Position numbers and translations under genes: made by a program | Part shown: positions 1-9,478 of the stretch, one piece after another | Layout: each line of letters begins with the position of its first letter | Numbering within the stretch: position 1 is the first letter of the stretch | The notes under the pieces: model-generated | The model's input: the letters and a program-made list of their open reading frames with translations, nothing else | The model's database searches: none | What the model was told of the DNA's origin: nothing | From: Lachnoclostridium sp. An118 | GTDB taxonomy: Bacteria; Bacillota; Clostridia; Lachnospirales; Lachnospiraceae | Direction of reading: 5' to 3' | NCBI RefSeq assembly: GCF_002160985.1 | Contig: NZ_NFLQ01000007.1 | Location: 1-64,000 of the forward strand | DNA length: 64,000 bases

Positions 1-1
1 G

Positions 2-49
2 GCGATAGACATTATACCAGAAAAGGGAGGTCAATGCTCTTTTTATTGA
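2..49 (+). CDS. possible 3' end of cas3 (partial, off the left edge)
   Basis: Reading frame 2 is open from the left edge and stops with TGA at 47-49, giving a 15-residue tail (AIDIIPEKGGQCSFY). In type I-C loci the gene just before cas5c is cas3, the helicase-nuclease that degrades the target, so this tail may be its C-terminus. Fifteen residues cannot prove homology. Frame 1 is also open, to 111. The assignment rests on gene order only. Confidence 0.22.
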   Translation, partial: AIDIIPEKGGQCSFY

Positions 50-98
50 AGATTTCCCTAAAAATCAAGGTTTCTATAGAATTTAGATACAAAAAAAC

Positions 99-119
99 AG
101 GTAGTATTTGACACTACCT
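99..119. promoter_or_regulatory. 7-bp inverted repeat upstream of cas5c
   Basis: AGGTAGT (99-105) and ACTACCT (113-119) form a perfect 7-bp stem with a 7-nt loop. It lies 22 bp before the cas5c start, in an AT-rich stretch. There is no T-run after it, so it is unlikely to be an intrinsic terminator. It could be an operator or a weak attenuator separating cas3 from the downstream cas genes. Confidence 0.35.
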
Positions 120-141
120 AAACTTTTGAGGAGGTGAAGAA

Positions 142-879
142 ATGGAAAAACAAAGAAATACCATAGAATTTGAAGTGTATGGGGATTATGCGCTTTTTTC
201 CGATCCCGTGACAAGGGTAGGAGGAGAGAAATCCAGCTATCATATACCGACATACGAAGCTCTGAAGGGGATCACAGAGAGCATCTACTGGAAACCAACG
301 ATCAAATGGATCGTGGATGCAGTTCGTGTGATGCGGCCAATCCAGACAGAGACAAAAGGTATGCGCCCTATCGGATACAACGGGGGAAATGAGCTTGCAT
401 ACTATACCTATCTAAAAGACGTATGCTATCAGGTGCGGGCACATTTTGAGTTTAATCTCAATCATCCGGAGCTTGAAAAGGACCGAAATGAGAACAAGCA
501 CCACAATATTGCCAAACGGATGGTGGCAAGAGGCGGCAGGAGAGATGTGTTTTTAGGGACCAGAGAATGTCAGGCGTTTGTTGAACCGTGTGTGTTCGGC
601 GAGGAGAAAAGCTATTACGATGACATGCCCGGAGAGGTGGCCTACGGCTTTATGTATCATGGTATCACCTATGCAGATGAAGCGGAACTTCCAGAGGAGA
701 AGGATAAGATGACCGTGAATTTCTGGCGTCCGGTCATGCAAAAAGGCGGAATCATCGAATTCCTGCGTCCGGAACAATGCCCGGAAAAACGTTTTGTAAA
801 AGAGATGAAGCGCACAGTATTCGGACAGGGAAATTTTACCGGACTTCAGGAATTTGAGGGAGAGGAGGTGACAGGTTGA
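142..879 (+). CDS. cas5c: CRISPR-associated protein Cas5c (type I-C, crRNA-processing)
   Basis: 245 residues, normal for Cas5c/Cas5d. In type I-C there is no Cas6; Cas5c cuts the pre-crRNA within the repeat and stays on the 5' handle as part of Cascade. The Bacillus halodurans enzyme uses a Tyr-Lys-His triad near residues 46, 116 and 117. Here Tyr49 (SIYWKP) and Lys119-His120 (ENKHHNIA) fall in matching places. The C-terminal half carries the family block DVFLGTRECQAFVEPC. The ATG is preceded by a strong GAGGAGG site. It opens a tightly packed cas operon and its stop overlaps the cas8c start by 3 bases. Confidence 0.96.
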   Translation: MEKQRNTIEFEVYGDYALFSDPVTRVGGEKSSYHIPTYEALKGITESIYWKPTIKWIVDAVRVMRPIQTETKGMRPIGYNGGNELAYYTYLKDVCYQVRAHFEFNLNHPELEKDRNENKHHNIAKRMVARGGRRDVFLGTRECQAFVEPCVFGEEKSYYDDMPGEVAYGFMYHGITYADEAELPEEKDKMTVNFWRPVMQKGGIIEFLRPEQCPEKRFVKEMKRTVFGQGNFTGLQEFEGEEVTG

Positions 880-2888
880 GCTGGGAAGAGGAACTGATCC
901 ATTTATATGATAAAAATTATTCTGAGATTGGGCAAATCCGGCCCAAGACATTCCAGAAAAACGGGAAGACAGAGACGACTTTTTATGTGCTCCTGCCTCC
1001 TTTTCACACTACGGTGACCGCCCAGATTGAGGTGACGATTAATGCAGAGGGAGAATTTCTGGAGGCGGTGAAGGTGGGGAGTGAGGACAAGCTGACGATC
1101 ATTCCGGTGACGGAGAAATCAGGCAGCAGGACTGCGGGAAAAGCGCCCCATCCTCTCTGTGACAACTTAAGATATCTGGCAGGTGATTATGGGGAATATG
1201 TGCAGGATAAAAAAGGGGACGTGGAAAGTTATCACGAATTGTACATGGAGGAGTTGGGAAAATGGCATCATTCCCCGTTTTCTCATGAAAAAGTGGATGC
1301 AATCTGGCTGTATCTGAAGAAAGGCACATTGATACGAGATTTACTACAGGAAAAAATCTTGCAGCAAAATGAAGAGGGATGGCTTTCCGATGAGGTTAAA
1401 ATCGAGGGTGTTGCCCAAAACATGGCATTCATTCGGTTTATCGTAAGAGGAAGAAACGGGATGGATCACGGATTTGACGAGTGTTGGAAAGATTCTACCC
1501 TTTGGGATTGCTTTATCCGGTACTACCGTTCTGTGGAGGGAAAGAAAGATATGGATTATCTGACAGGAGAAATGCAGACCGTCTCCTATCTTCACTCCAA
1601 AAAGATCCGAAACGAGGGGGACGGGGCAAAACTGATTTCCTCCAATGATGAGGCTAACTTTACATTCCGCGGACGCTTTGCGACGAAGGAGCAGGCGTTT
1701 GCCATCGGAAATGAGACGTCCCAGAAAATGCATAATGCGCTCAAGTGGATCATCCGCAGACAGGGCAGGAGTTTTGACTCACTGACTATGGTTACATGGG
1801 AGTCCGATATGAAGCAAATGCCTCCGTGGGACGCGGACACAGAGGCGGTTAGTTCGGCAGCAGACGCGGACACTGTGATAGATGAAGGAACGGCAGAGTT
1901 TGGAGAGCTGTTCCGGGATGACCCTATGGATGGATGGGAAGAAAAAGAGGATTCCCTGGCATATGACGGTAATTTTATGACTGCACAGCAGTTTTACCGT
2001 GCGTTGGAAGGGTACAGAAGCCGGGTGGAGAATACTTCGCATATGATCCTGATGGCACTGGATGCGGCGACAACGGGCCGTTTGTCCGTGGCAGAGTTTA
2101 AGACGATGGACACGGCAAGATATCTGGACAATATACAAAAATGGCATGAGCAGTGCGGATGGCTGCAATCTAAATACAAAGAGGGACATAGGAAGATTTA
2201 TTACGGTGTGCCAGGAGTGCGGGATATTGCAGAACTTCTATATGGCCTGGAGTCAAACGGCCGGATCATGATTGCTGATAAGAATGGGAAAAAGCTCTAT
2301 GCGGAGCTTGGCCGGCGGCTTTTGCCCTGCATTTGGGATAACAGAAATCTTCCCTATGATCTGGTCATGACGGCTGTGAACCGGGCATCGATGCCGCAGG
2401 CATATAAAGAGCGTTATAATTGGGAGCGGGTATTGACGCTGGCCTGTTCATTTGTGAAAAAAAACAGATATGAAAGAGAGAAGGAGGAATGGGATGTGGC
2501 ACTGAATAAGGAATGCAGAATCAGAGATTATCTGTACGGAAGACTTCTAGCGGTGGCAGACAGAGTCGAATACCGTACATTTGAGAAAGAAAAGGATACT
2601 TCGAGAGTGACAAATGCAAAGAGGTATATGAGTACCTTTTCCCAGAGGCCATTTGAGACATGGAAGATCATCGAAGAGAACCTTCAGCCATATTTTAATA
2701 AGCTTTCGATTGCGGAGAGAAGGTACTATGAAAACCTGATCGATAGTATCTGCCAGCTTTTTGACGTGGATGAGTTCCGAAAAAATGACAAGCTGGACGG
2801 GCTCTATCTGCTGGGATTCCACAGCCAGTCTTATGATCTGAAATATAATAGAAATAAAGAAAATGAGGGAGGAAATGATGATGAGTGA
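876..2888 (+). CDS. cas8c: CRISPR-associated protein Cas8c/Csd1 (type I-C large subunit)
   Basis: 670 residues. Cas8c is the large subunit of type I-C Cascade and recognises the PAM and helps open the target DNA. In type I-C an internal start within cas8c can also give the small Cas11-like subunit. The family is recognised from the N-terminal block and the conserved region around residues 300-360 (NALKWIIRRQG), plus the C-terminal MSTFSQRPFETWKIIEENLQPY-type block. Translation starts at TTG 876, overlapping the cas5c stop, with GAGGAGGTG (863-871) just upstream. The stop lies inside the start of cas7c, so translation is probably coupled. Confidence 0.96.
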   Translation: MSWEEELIHLYDKNYSEIGQIRPKTFQKNGKTETTFYVLLPPFHTTVTAQIEVTINAEGEFLEAVKVGSEDKLTIIPVTEKSGSRTAGKAPHPLCDNLRYLAGDYGEYVQDKKGDVESYHELYMEELGKWHHSPFSHEKVDAIWLYLKKGTLIRDLLQEKILQQNEEGWLSDEVKIEGVAQNMAFIRFIVRGRNGMDHGFDECWKDSTLWDCFIRYYRSVEGKKDMDYLTGEMQTVSYLHSKKIRNEGDGAKLISSNDEANFTFRGRFATKEQAFAIGNETSQKMHNALKWIIRRQGRSFDSLTMVTWESDMKQMPPWDADTEAVSSAADADTVIDEGTAEFGELFRDDPMDGWEEKEDSLAYDGNFMTAQQFYRALEGYRSRVENTSHMILMALDAATTGRLSVAEFKTMDTARYLDNIQKWHEQCGWLQSKYKEGHRKIYYGVPGVRDIAELLYGLESNGRIMIADKNGKKLYAELGRRLLPCIWDNRNLPYDLVMTAVNRASMPQAYKERYNWERVLTLACSFVKKNRYEREKEEWDVALNKECRIRDYLYGRLLAVADRVEYRTFEKEKDTSRVTNAKRYMSTFSQRPFETWKIIEENLQPYFNKLSIAERRYYENLIDSICQLFDVDEFRKNDKLDGLYLLGFHSQSYDLKYNRNKENEGGNDDE

Positions 2889-3735
2889 ATTAAAAGGAAA
2901 AATTGATTTTACATTATTTGTGAGTGTATCTAATGCCAATCCAAACGGTGATCCTCTGAATGGGAATCGTCCCAGGATCAATCTGGACGGATACGGGGAG
3001 ATTTCAGATGTATGTATCAAGAGAAAGATCAGGAACCGATTTCAGGATTTGGGGCTGAGAGTATTCGTACAGCCGGACGACAGGACAGATGACGGATTCC
3101 GCAGTTTAAAGGAACGCGCGGAAGGCTGTGAAGAACTGAACAAAGAAATCAGTAAGAAGAAAAAAGCAGACCGGGACCTCTGTGCCCGGATTGCATGTAA
3201 AGAATGGATTGATGTGAGAAGCTTTGGACAGGTATTTGCATTTAAAGGGGAAGATGTGTCCTTTGGCGTGCGCGGTCCTGTGTCCATCCATCAGGCGGTA
3301 AGTCTGTCTCCGGTGGACATCATCAGTATGCAGATTACCAAGAGTGTAAACAGTGAGGCGGGAAAAGAGAGCAAGGCGTCGGATACAATGGGAACCAAAC
3401 ACCGGATTGGGTATGCGGTTTATAAAATCATGGGAAGTGTCAATGTACAGCTTGCGGAAAAGACTGGATTTTCACAGGAAGATGCAGAGGTTCTGAAAGA
3501 AGCACTGAAAACATTATTTGAGAATGATGCTTCATCGGCGAGACCGGACGGAAGCATGGAAGTGCGCAGAATGTACTGGTGGCAGCACGGGGAAAAGATG
3601 CCGGCTGTCTCGAGCGGCAGGATACAGAGAAGTTTCAACATAAAGGAAGTGAGCAGACCGTCCAGGTTTGAAGACTATGATATTACGTGGGAGCTGGACG
3701 GGTGTGTGAAACCGGAGGTATTTGATTTTGTATGA
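2881..3735 (+). CDS. cas7c: CRISPR-associated protein Cas7c/Csd2 (type I-C backbone)
   Basis: About 284 residues from ATG 2881. Three ATGs occur in a row (2875, 2878, 2881). GAGGGAGG at 2865-2872 best fits the last two, and the family usually begins near MSELKGKIDF. Cas7c polymerises along the spacer part of the crRNA to form the Cascade backbone. The family signature is N-terminal: SNANPNGDPLNGNRPR, with the NPNGDP turn. The start overlaps the cas8c stop and the stop overlaps the cas4 start. Confidence 0.96.
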   Translation: MSELKGKIDFTLFVSVSNANPNGDPLNGNRPRINLDGYGEISDVCIKRKIRNRFQDLGLRVFVQPDDRTDDGFRSLKERAEGCEELNKEISKKKKADRDLCARIACKEWIDVRSFGQVFAFKGEDVSFGVRGPVSIHQAVSLSPVDIISMQITKSVNSEAGKESKASDTMGTKHRIGYAVYKIMGSVNVQLAEKTGFSQEDAEVLKEALKTLFENDASSARPDGSMEVRRMYWWQHGEKMPAVSSGRIQRSFNIKEVSRPSRFEDYDITWELDGCVKPEVFDFV

Positions 3736-4393
3736 TGAAGAGGAGTTCCTGCAGCTTTCGGGTATCCAGCACTTTGCTTTCTGCCGGAGGCAGTGGGCTC
3801 TTGCTTACATTGAACTTCAGTGGCAGGAGAATGTAAGGACTGTGGAAGGACGGCTTCTCCATGAAAATGCTCATGATGCAGGGATAAAAGAGAAACGCGG
3901 TGACCTGCTCATTGTCAGAGCTATGCCGATACATTCAAGAGAACTGGGAGTCAGCGGCGAGTGTGATGTTGTAGAGTTCCACAGATCAGAGAGTGGTATC
4001 CCGATTTCCGGGCATGAGGGAAAATATACGGTAGTCCCGGTGGAATATAAGCGTGGAAGACCGAAAGCAAATGATGTGGATGCGCTGCAGGTGGCAGCGC
4101 AGGCCCTCTGTCTAGAAGAGATGTTGTGTTGTGATATCCCTTACGGGGCAGTTTATTATGGAGAAACACGCCACCGCGAGAAGATAGAGTTTACGAAGGA
4201 GCTGCGGTGCAAAGTGCAGGATATGTTTGCAGAGATGCACAAGTATTACAGACAAGGATATACGCCGAAAGTAAAATGGAGCAAAAGCTGTAATGCCTGT
4301 TCTCTGAAAGATATCTGTCTGCCTGTGCTGAATAAGAGCCTTTCTGTAAAAGACTATATTGACAGTAAAATGAAAGAGGAGGGGACGGAATGA
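3722..4393 (+). CDS. cas4: CRISPR-associated exonuclease Cas4
   Basis: 223 residues. Cas4 trims pre-spacer ends next to the PAM and works with Cas1-Cas2 during spacer capture. RecB-like nuclease residues are visible: GECDVVEF with the acidic metal ligand, and VEYKRGRPK with the Glu-Lys pair. Four cysteines for an Fe-S cluster are split between the N-terminus (FCRRQW) and a C-terminal CNACSLKDIC. Translation probably starts at TTG 3722 inside the end of cas7c; TTG 3728 is possible. The stop overlaps the ATG of cas1. Confidence 0.94.
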   Translation: MILYDEEEFLQLSGIQHFAFCRRQWALAYIELQWQENVRTVEGRLLHENAHDAGIKEKRGDLLIVRAMPIHSRELGVSGECDVVEFHRSESGIPISGHEGKYTVVPVEYKRGRPKANDVDALQVAAQALCLEEMLCCDIPYGAVYYGETRHREKIEFTKELRCKVQDMFAEMHKYYRQGYTPKVKWSKSCNACSLKDICLPVLNKSLSVKDYIDSKMKEEGTE

Positions 4394-5421
4394 AGCGATT
4401 ATTAAATACCCTGTATGTGACAAGTGCAAACCGATACCTTTCTCTGGATGGGGAAAATGTAGTCGTGCTGGAAGACAGGGAAGAGATTGGACGGATTCCT
4501 CTGCATAATCTCCAGAGCATTGTGACCTTTGGATATACTGGAGCAAGTCCGGCTCTGATGGGGGAATGTGCCCGGAGAAATATCGACCTTACATTTATGT
4601 CCGGACACGGAAGATTTCTGGCGAGAGTGACAGGGGAAGTGAAAGGGAACGTTACCCTGAGGAAAGAGCAATATCGTGTCAGCGAGGACAGGGAGAAGAG
4701 TATCTGTATTGCACGAAATTTTGTTTTCGGGAAAGTATACAATGCAAGGTGGATTTTAGAGCGTGCAGCCCGTGACTATCCGATGCGGCTGGATGCAGAC
4801 AAACTGAAAGAAAAATCAGCATTTCTCTATAACAGCCTCAGGGATATCAGAAACTGTGGGGACGCATCAAAGCTTCTGGGATTAGAAGGGGAAGCGGCGT
4901 CTGTGTATTTTTCTGTATTTGATCAGCTCATCTTACAACAGAAGGAGGACTTTTCTTTTCGAGAGCGCAGCAGAAGACCTCCGCTTGATCCTGTTAATGC
5001 GATGCTTTCCTTTGCCTACAGTCTTCTGGCTGGTATGTGTGGCTCAGCGTTGGAGGCTGTTGGACTTGACCCGTATGTGGGATTTTATCATACGGACAGA
5101 CCCGGCAGGATATCGCTTGCGTTGGATGTGATGGAAGAGCTGCGCGGTGTCATGGCGGACCGGTTTGTTCTTACCCTGATCAATAAAAAAATCATGAAAA
5201 AGGAACATTTTATCCAAAAAGAAAACGGTGCGGTTCTGATGGACGACAGTGGCAGAAGGCATTTCCTGAGTGTATGGCAGGAGCGAAAACAGGATATGAT
5301 AAAACATCCATTCCTAAACGAAAAGATTGAATGGGGGATGGTGCCCCATGCGCAGGCCATGCTTCTGGCCAGGTATCTGCGGGGAGATTTGGATGAATAC
5401 CCTCCTTTTTTATGGAAGTAG
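4390..5421 (+). CDS. cas1: CRISPR integrase Cas1 (type I-C)
   Basis: 343 residues. Cas1 is the metal-dependent integrase that joins new spacers to the leader end of the array. The three metal ligands are in place: Glu in GLEGEAASVYF (about residue 166), and His and Asp in HTDRPGRISLALDVMEEL (about 233 and 246). The length matches the type I-C subfamily. The start overlaps the cas4 stop (ATGA). With cas4 and cas2 next to it the adaptation module is complete, so the array can in principle still grow. Confidence 0.97.
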   Translation: MKRLLNTLYVTSANRYLSLDGENVVVLEDREEIGRIPLHNLQSIVTFGYTGASPALMGECARRNIDLTFMSGHGRFLARVTGEVKGNVTLRKEQYRVSEDREKSICIARNFVFGKVYNARWILERAARDYPMRLDADKLKEKSAFLYNSLRDIRNCGDASKLLGLEGEAASVYFSVFDQLILQQKEDFSFRERSRRPPLDPVNAMLSFAYSLLAGMCGSALEAVGLDPYVGFYHTDRPGRISLALDVMEELRGVMADRFVLTLINKKIMKKEHFIQKENGAVLMDDSGRRHFLSVWQERKQDMIKHPFLNEKIEWGMVPHAQAMLLARYLRGDLDEYPPFLWK

Positions 5422-5430
5422 GTGATTAGA

Positions 5431-5721
5431 ATGCTTGTGCTTATCACATATGATGTGAACACGCAGACTGCTGCAGGCCGGAAACGCCTGCGGAAAGTGG
5501 CAAAGCAATGCGTAAATTATGGGCAGCGAGTGCAGAACTCCGTTTTTGAATGTCAGCTTGATGCGACAAAGTACCGGCAGGTAAAGGCAATCTTAGAGGA
5601 TATCATTGACAAAGAGGCAGACAGCCTGCGGTTTTATAATTTGGGTGATAAATACAAAAGCAAAGTAGAACACATAGGAATTAAACCGAGCTTTGATGTA
5701 ATGGAAACATTGATTTTCTAG
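5431..5721 (+). CDS. cas2: CRISPR-associated protein Cas2
   Basis: 96 residues from ATG 5431; an in-frame GTG at 5422 is possible but GGTG at 5421-5424 fits 5431 as its binding site. Cas2 forms the dimeric core of the Cas1-Cas2 integration complex. The beta-1 motif LVLITYDVN carries the conserved Asp, followed by RLRKVAKQCVNYGQRVQNSVFEC, which is typical of type I-C Cas2. It is the last cas gene; the array leader starts immediately after its stop. Confidence 0.96.
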   Translation: MLVLITYDVNTQTAAGRKRLRKVAKQCVNYGQRVQNSVFECQLDATKYRQVKAILEDIIDKEADSLRFYNLGDKYKSKVEHIGIKPSFDVMETLIF

Positions 5722-5890
5722 TGCGGATGTGGAGTGCACAGAAAATACCAGGGGATTCGCACCGAAAAGGAAGGACATAAATAGTGAAGTGACAAGAAAA
5801 TATCATTAAAAGGGAAAAACAGGGCCATTGTTTTGTGGATTATGAATAAAATATTTGCGTTTTTTCTTGAAAATTTTACGCAAATTTGCT
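5722..5890 (+). promoter_or_regulatory. CRISPR leader with an inverted repeat at the array border
   Basis: The 169 bp between cas2 and the first repeat has no gene and turns strongly AT-rich towards the array, as leaders do. It should hold the pre-crRNA promoter and the integration signals for Cas1-Cas2. An inverted repeat, ATTTGCGT (5853-5860) and ACGCAAAT (5878-5885) with a 17-nt loop, ends 5 bp before repeat 1. Its role is unknown; it could bind a protein that bends the leader. Confidence 0.75.
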
Positions 5891-8773
5891 GTCGACCTCC
5901 TTGTGAGGTCGTGAATTGAAAGTTGTCTGCTCCCCATATTGCACTGGATAGCCTCGTCGACCTCCTTGTGAGGTCGTGAATTGAAAGCGCTTTATGCGTG
6001 ATTGTTTGGGGCGGATAATACCGTCGACCTCCTTGTGAGGTCGTGAATTGAAAGAAAGACAGCATGAAGGTGGCTGAAATGTTCATCGGTCGACCTCCTT
6101 GTGAGGTCGTGAATTGAAAGGTAAGAAAGCCAGATGGCGGAGGTGGCGGAACTGTCGACCTCCTTGTGAGGTCGTGAATTGAAAGCTATCCGGCGTACTC
6201 GGGGAATGTACGTGTTAACGTCGACCTCCTTGTGAGGTCGTGAATTGAAAGAACGCAGTACGCGGCAGGACGACAGGATACAGGCGGTCGACCTCCTTGT
6301 GAGGTCGTGAATTGAAAGATGTAATCGAAACCAGATATGCCTGCCGGAATTCGTCGACCTCCTTGTGAGGTCGTGAATTGAAAGCAATCCACCGCAGAAC
6401 AATCCGCAACTGCATAGACGTCGACCTCCTTGTGAGGTCGTGAATTGAAAGGATGATGCGGTGGACTACATCAGGAATTGGATGCCGTCGACCTCCTTGT
6501 GAGGTCGTGAATTGAAAGAAACGGATATACCGATTTCGTAGACGTCCGGGAAGCGTCGACCTCCTTGTGAGGTCGTGAATTGAAAGATAATCTTCCAGCA
6601 CCACACGTTCAAGAAGTTCGACGTCGACCTCCTTGTGAGGTCGTGAATTGAAAGGTGAAAACTCTCATCAGCTTTTCCAGGACCCGGGTCGACCTCCTTG
6701 TGAGGTCGTGAATTGAAAGGACTTATCCGACAACGAAATGCACATTGGGTATAGTCGACCTCCTTGTGAGGTCGTGAATTGAAAGGATACGAACGACTAC
6801 GAGTTCGCTGACTGGGCAAGTCGACCTCCTTGTGAGGTCGTGAATTGAAAGACGCATGTTGCTGTAATTTCTATGTCGCTGGTAAGTCGACCTCCTTGTG
6901 AGGTCGTGAATTGAAAGGTCAAAACTCGCCGTTGTTTTGTAGTCGTTTCCGTCGACCTCCTTGTGAGGTCGTGAATTGAAAGATCACCAAGTTCTACAAG
7001 AGCGGTATCGGACAAGGGTCGACCTCCTTGTGAGGTCGTGAATTGAAAGACGAGAATACATTGGACATCGTAGTAGAACCGAGTCGACCTCCTTGTGAGG
7101 TCGTGAATTGAAAGGGCGTATCTCGTCCTGTGATAATGCCGGGGCTTGCGTCGACCTCCTTGTGAGGTCGTGAATTGAAAGTGAAATCAGGAAAAGCGAC
7201 AGGGACTACAAGATTGGTCGACCTCCTTGTGAGGTCGTGAATTGAAAGGACACTCCTACCAATAAGCTAAAATTTAACAATGTCGACCTCCTTGTGAGGT
7301 CGTGAATTGAAAGAATGCATCTGGAATCGCCCAAAGAGATGCGGCAGGTCGACCTCCTTGTGAGGTCGTGAATTGAAAGACGATTGACATCCACCGAGGC
7401 ACAGAGGGATATGTCGACCTCCTTGTGAGGTCGTGAATTGAAAGATCCCTGTGTGCAATTCCCTTCTTGAGGACACAGTCGACCTCCTTGTGAGGTCGTG
7501 AATTGAAAGATCGAAATCGGAAAGGCGATACATATTGACCTGGGTCGACCTCCTTGTGAGGTCGTGAATTGAAAGGCGAATATCATCAACGACAACTTCC
7601 CGGTTATCCGTCGACCTCCTTGTGAGGTCGTGAATTGAAAGATTTCTCGATATGGATTCCCCTGTAACCGGAAACGTGTCGACCTCCTTGTGAGGTCGTG
7701 AATTGAAAGATCAGTAACGCCACGGATGTGAGCATTTTCAACTCGTCGACCTCCTTGTGAGGTCGTGAATTGAAAGATCAGTGGAACAGCTATGATTACG
7801 TTTCACAGGACGTCGACCTCCTTGTGAGGTCGTGAATTGAAAGATTTTGAAAAGGAGAGATGAGACTATGAAATTAGTCGACCTCCTTGTGAGGTCGTGA
7901 ATTGAAAGAACATCCTGACCGGTAAAGGCGAGAAGGGGCAGTGGTCGACCTCCTTGTGAGGTCGTGAATTGAAAGGTCGTATATCTCCTTCATGTTGTCT
8001 ATGAACATCTCAGTCGACCTCCTTGTGAGGTCGTGAATTGAAAGGCATCTTGATAAAGTTATTAAAGTTAGGACAAATCGTCGACCTCCTTGTGAGGTCG
8101 TGAATTGAAAGATCACGTCACTCCCCGGAAAAGCAGTGGCGTGGGGTCGACCTCCTTGTGAGGTCGTGAATTGAAAGGTCCAAAAGAGGGTACAAGGATG
8201 CGGCTAATCAGTCGACCTCCTTGTGAGGTCGTGAATTGAAAGGTAATCCATTCAGCCAGGTCTCGGATAGTTGGTATGTCGACCTCCTTGTGAGGTCGTG
8301 AATTGAAAGTTCAAGGAGTGCGATGATCCGCAAAAGCTGCAGGGTCGACCTCCTTGTGAGGTCGTGAATTGAAAGAAAACGTACAGCAAATGTGCTATTA
8401 TCATGTCATAGTCGACCTCCTTGTGAGGTCGTGAATTGAAAGGTCAAAAGGTCAAAGTTCATTACTCCTCACTCTGTCGACCTCCTTGTGAGGTCGTGAA
8501 TTGAAAGACCTCAGATAACATTGACGACATTGTGATCTTCGTCGACCTCCTTGTGAGGTCGTGAATTGAAAGAAAACGTACAGCAAATGTGCTATTATCA
8601 TGTCATAGTCGACCTCCTTGTGAGGTCGTGAATTGAAAGTTGCCGGGGTGATGTTCTGGGGAACGATGGGGGAACGTCGACCTCCTTGTGAGGTCGTGAA
8701 TTGAAAGCATGCCATCCCCGCCACGTGCGGGTCATGTCGCTGTCGACCTCCTTGTGAGGTCGTGAATTGAAAG
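5891..8773 (+). CRISPR. type I-C CRISPR array, 44 repeats and 43 spacers
   Basis: I counted 44 copies of a 32-bp repeat, first at 5891-5922, last at 8742-8773, separated by 43 spacers of 33-37 bp. The repeat starts GTCGACCTC, has a 7-bp stem CGACCTC/GAGGTCG around the loop CTTGT, and ends GTGAATTGAAAG, which gives the usual 5' handle of type I-C crRNAs. Orientation is therefore plus, away from cas2. As far as I can read, all repeats are identical, including the distal one. The spacers at 8376-8410 and 8573-8607 are the same sequence. Open frames on the minus strand through the array are artefacts of the repeat. Confidence 0.99.
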
Positions 8774-8868
8774 GTGTGTAAGGAGAGATTATTATCCCTC
8801 TATCTTGCGACGCCGATGCTACACTTCCCAGCCTCTGCATATACTGATAACAAAAAGGAATTTTTGCA

Positions 8869-9456
8869 ATGCAATGTGAAGACGGATACAGAAAGAAGAA
8901 CTGTCAGTGTTCAAAGAACTGCCCGTGCTGCCGTCCGGGCCCTCCCGGCCCACAGGGCCCGGCGGGGCCGCAGGGAGAACCCGGCCCACAGGGACCGGCA
9001 GGGCCGCAGGGAGAACCCGGTCCTCAGGGGCCGGCAGGAGGGACGGATAATCTTCTGAGCGCCTTTGCCACGCCCCCGCAGCTGGGAACTCCGGGGATGC
9101 CGCTTGTTTTTGACAGGAACGGTGCCGTCCTGGGCGATGCGGTCGTCCACGGGCAGAACAGCCCGGATATCACCATCCGGCAGCCGGGCACCTACTATGT
9201 CTCCTTTCACGGGGCAGTCACCCCGGGACCGGGCGCTGCCTTCCCCCTGAGCGTGAGATTGTTCCTCACTTCCCAGGGAACAGAGGTGGCCGGGGCTTCA
9301 GCCGTTCACACCTTTACCGCCCCGGGGACCACGGCCGGGATGTCATTTTCCCAGATCTTGGATGTATCTTCGGCCCCTGCGGTGCTTCAGGTGAACAGCG
9401 AAGGAGGAGGCTTCATTTACGGTGAAGTCAATATATGTGTGATAAAGCTTTATTAA
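8869..9456 (+). CDS. collagen-like exosporium-type protein
   Basis: 195 residues. After a Cys-rich head (about residues 1-22) there is a Gly-X-Y tract of about 11 triplets (residues 23-56, [12 protein letters not shown] units), then a C-terminal domain of about 135 residues resembling the trimerising BclA-like jelly roll. Such proteins form hair-like nap on clostridial and bacillus spores or the cell surface. There is no signal peptide, as in exosporium proteins made in the mother cell. ATG 8869 follows AAAGGAA. The Gly-X-Y DNA is a GC-rich direct repeat and may vary in length between strains. It starts 95 bp after the last CRISPR repeat and marks the change to GC-rich DNA. Confidence 0.85.
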   Translation: MQCEDGYRKKNCQCSKNCPCCRPGPPGPQGPAGPQGEPGPQGPAGPQGEPGPQGPAGGTDNLLSAFATPPQLGTPGMPLVFDRNGAVLGDAVVHGQNSPDITIRQPGTYYVSFHGAVTPGPGAAFPLSVRLFLTSQGTEVAGASAVHTFTAPGTTAGMSFSQILDVSSAPAVLQVNSEGGGFIYGEVNICVIKLY

Positions 9457-9478
9457 AAGCACAGAAAGGAATTTGCTT

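Noticed and set aside
73-80. TCTATAGA near the left edge as a further copy of the rhodanese operator
   Set aside because: Single 8-bp palindrome in AT-rich DNA, not placed before a promoter; likely chance. The same holds for 26301-26308.
7844-7876. Spacer with a ribosome binding site and ATG, like a gene start
   Set aside because: It is a 33-bp spacer between perfect repeats; it probably copies the start of a phage gene but encodes nothing here.
5718-9210. Many minus-strand open frames across the CRISPR array with repeated peptide SIHDLTRRST
   Set aside because: They are produced by translating the repeat on the other strand; spacer lengths shift the frame and there is no ribosome binding site.
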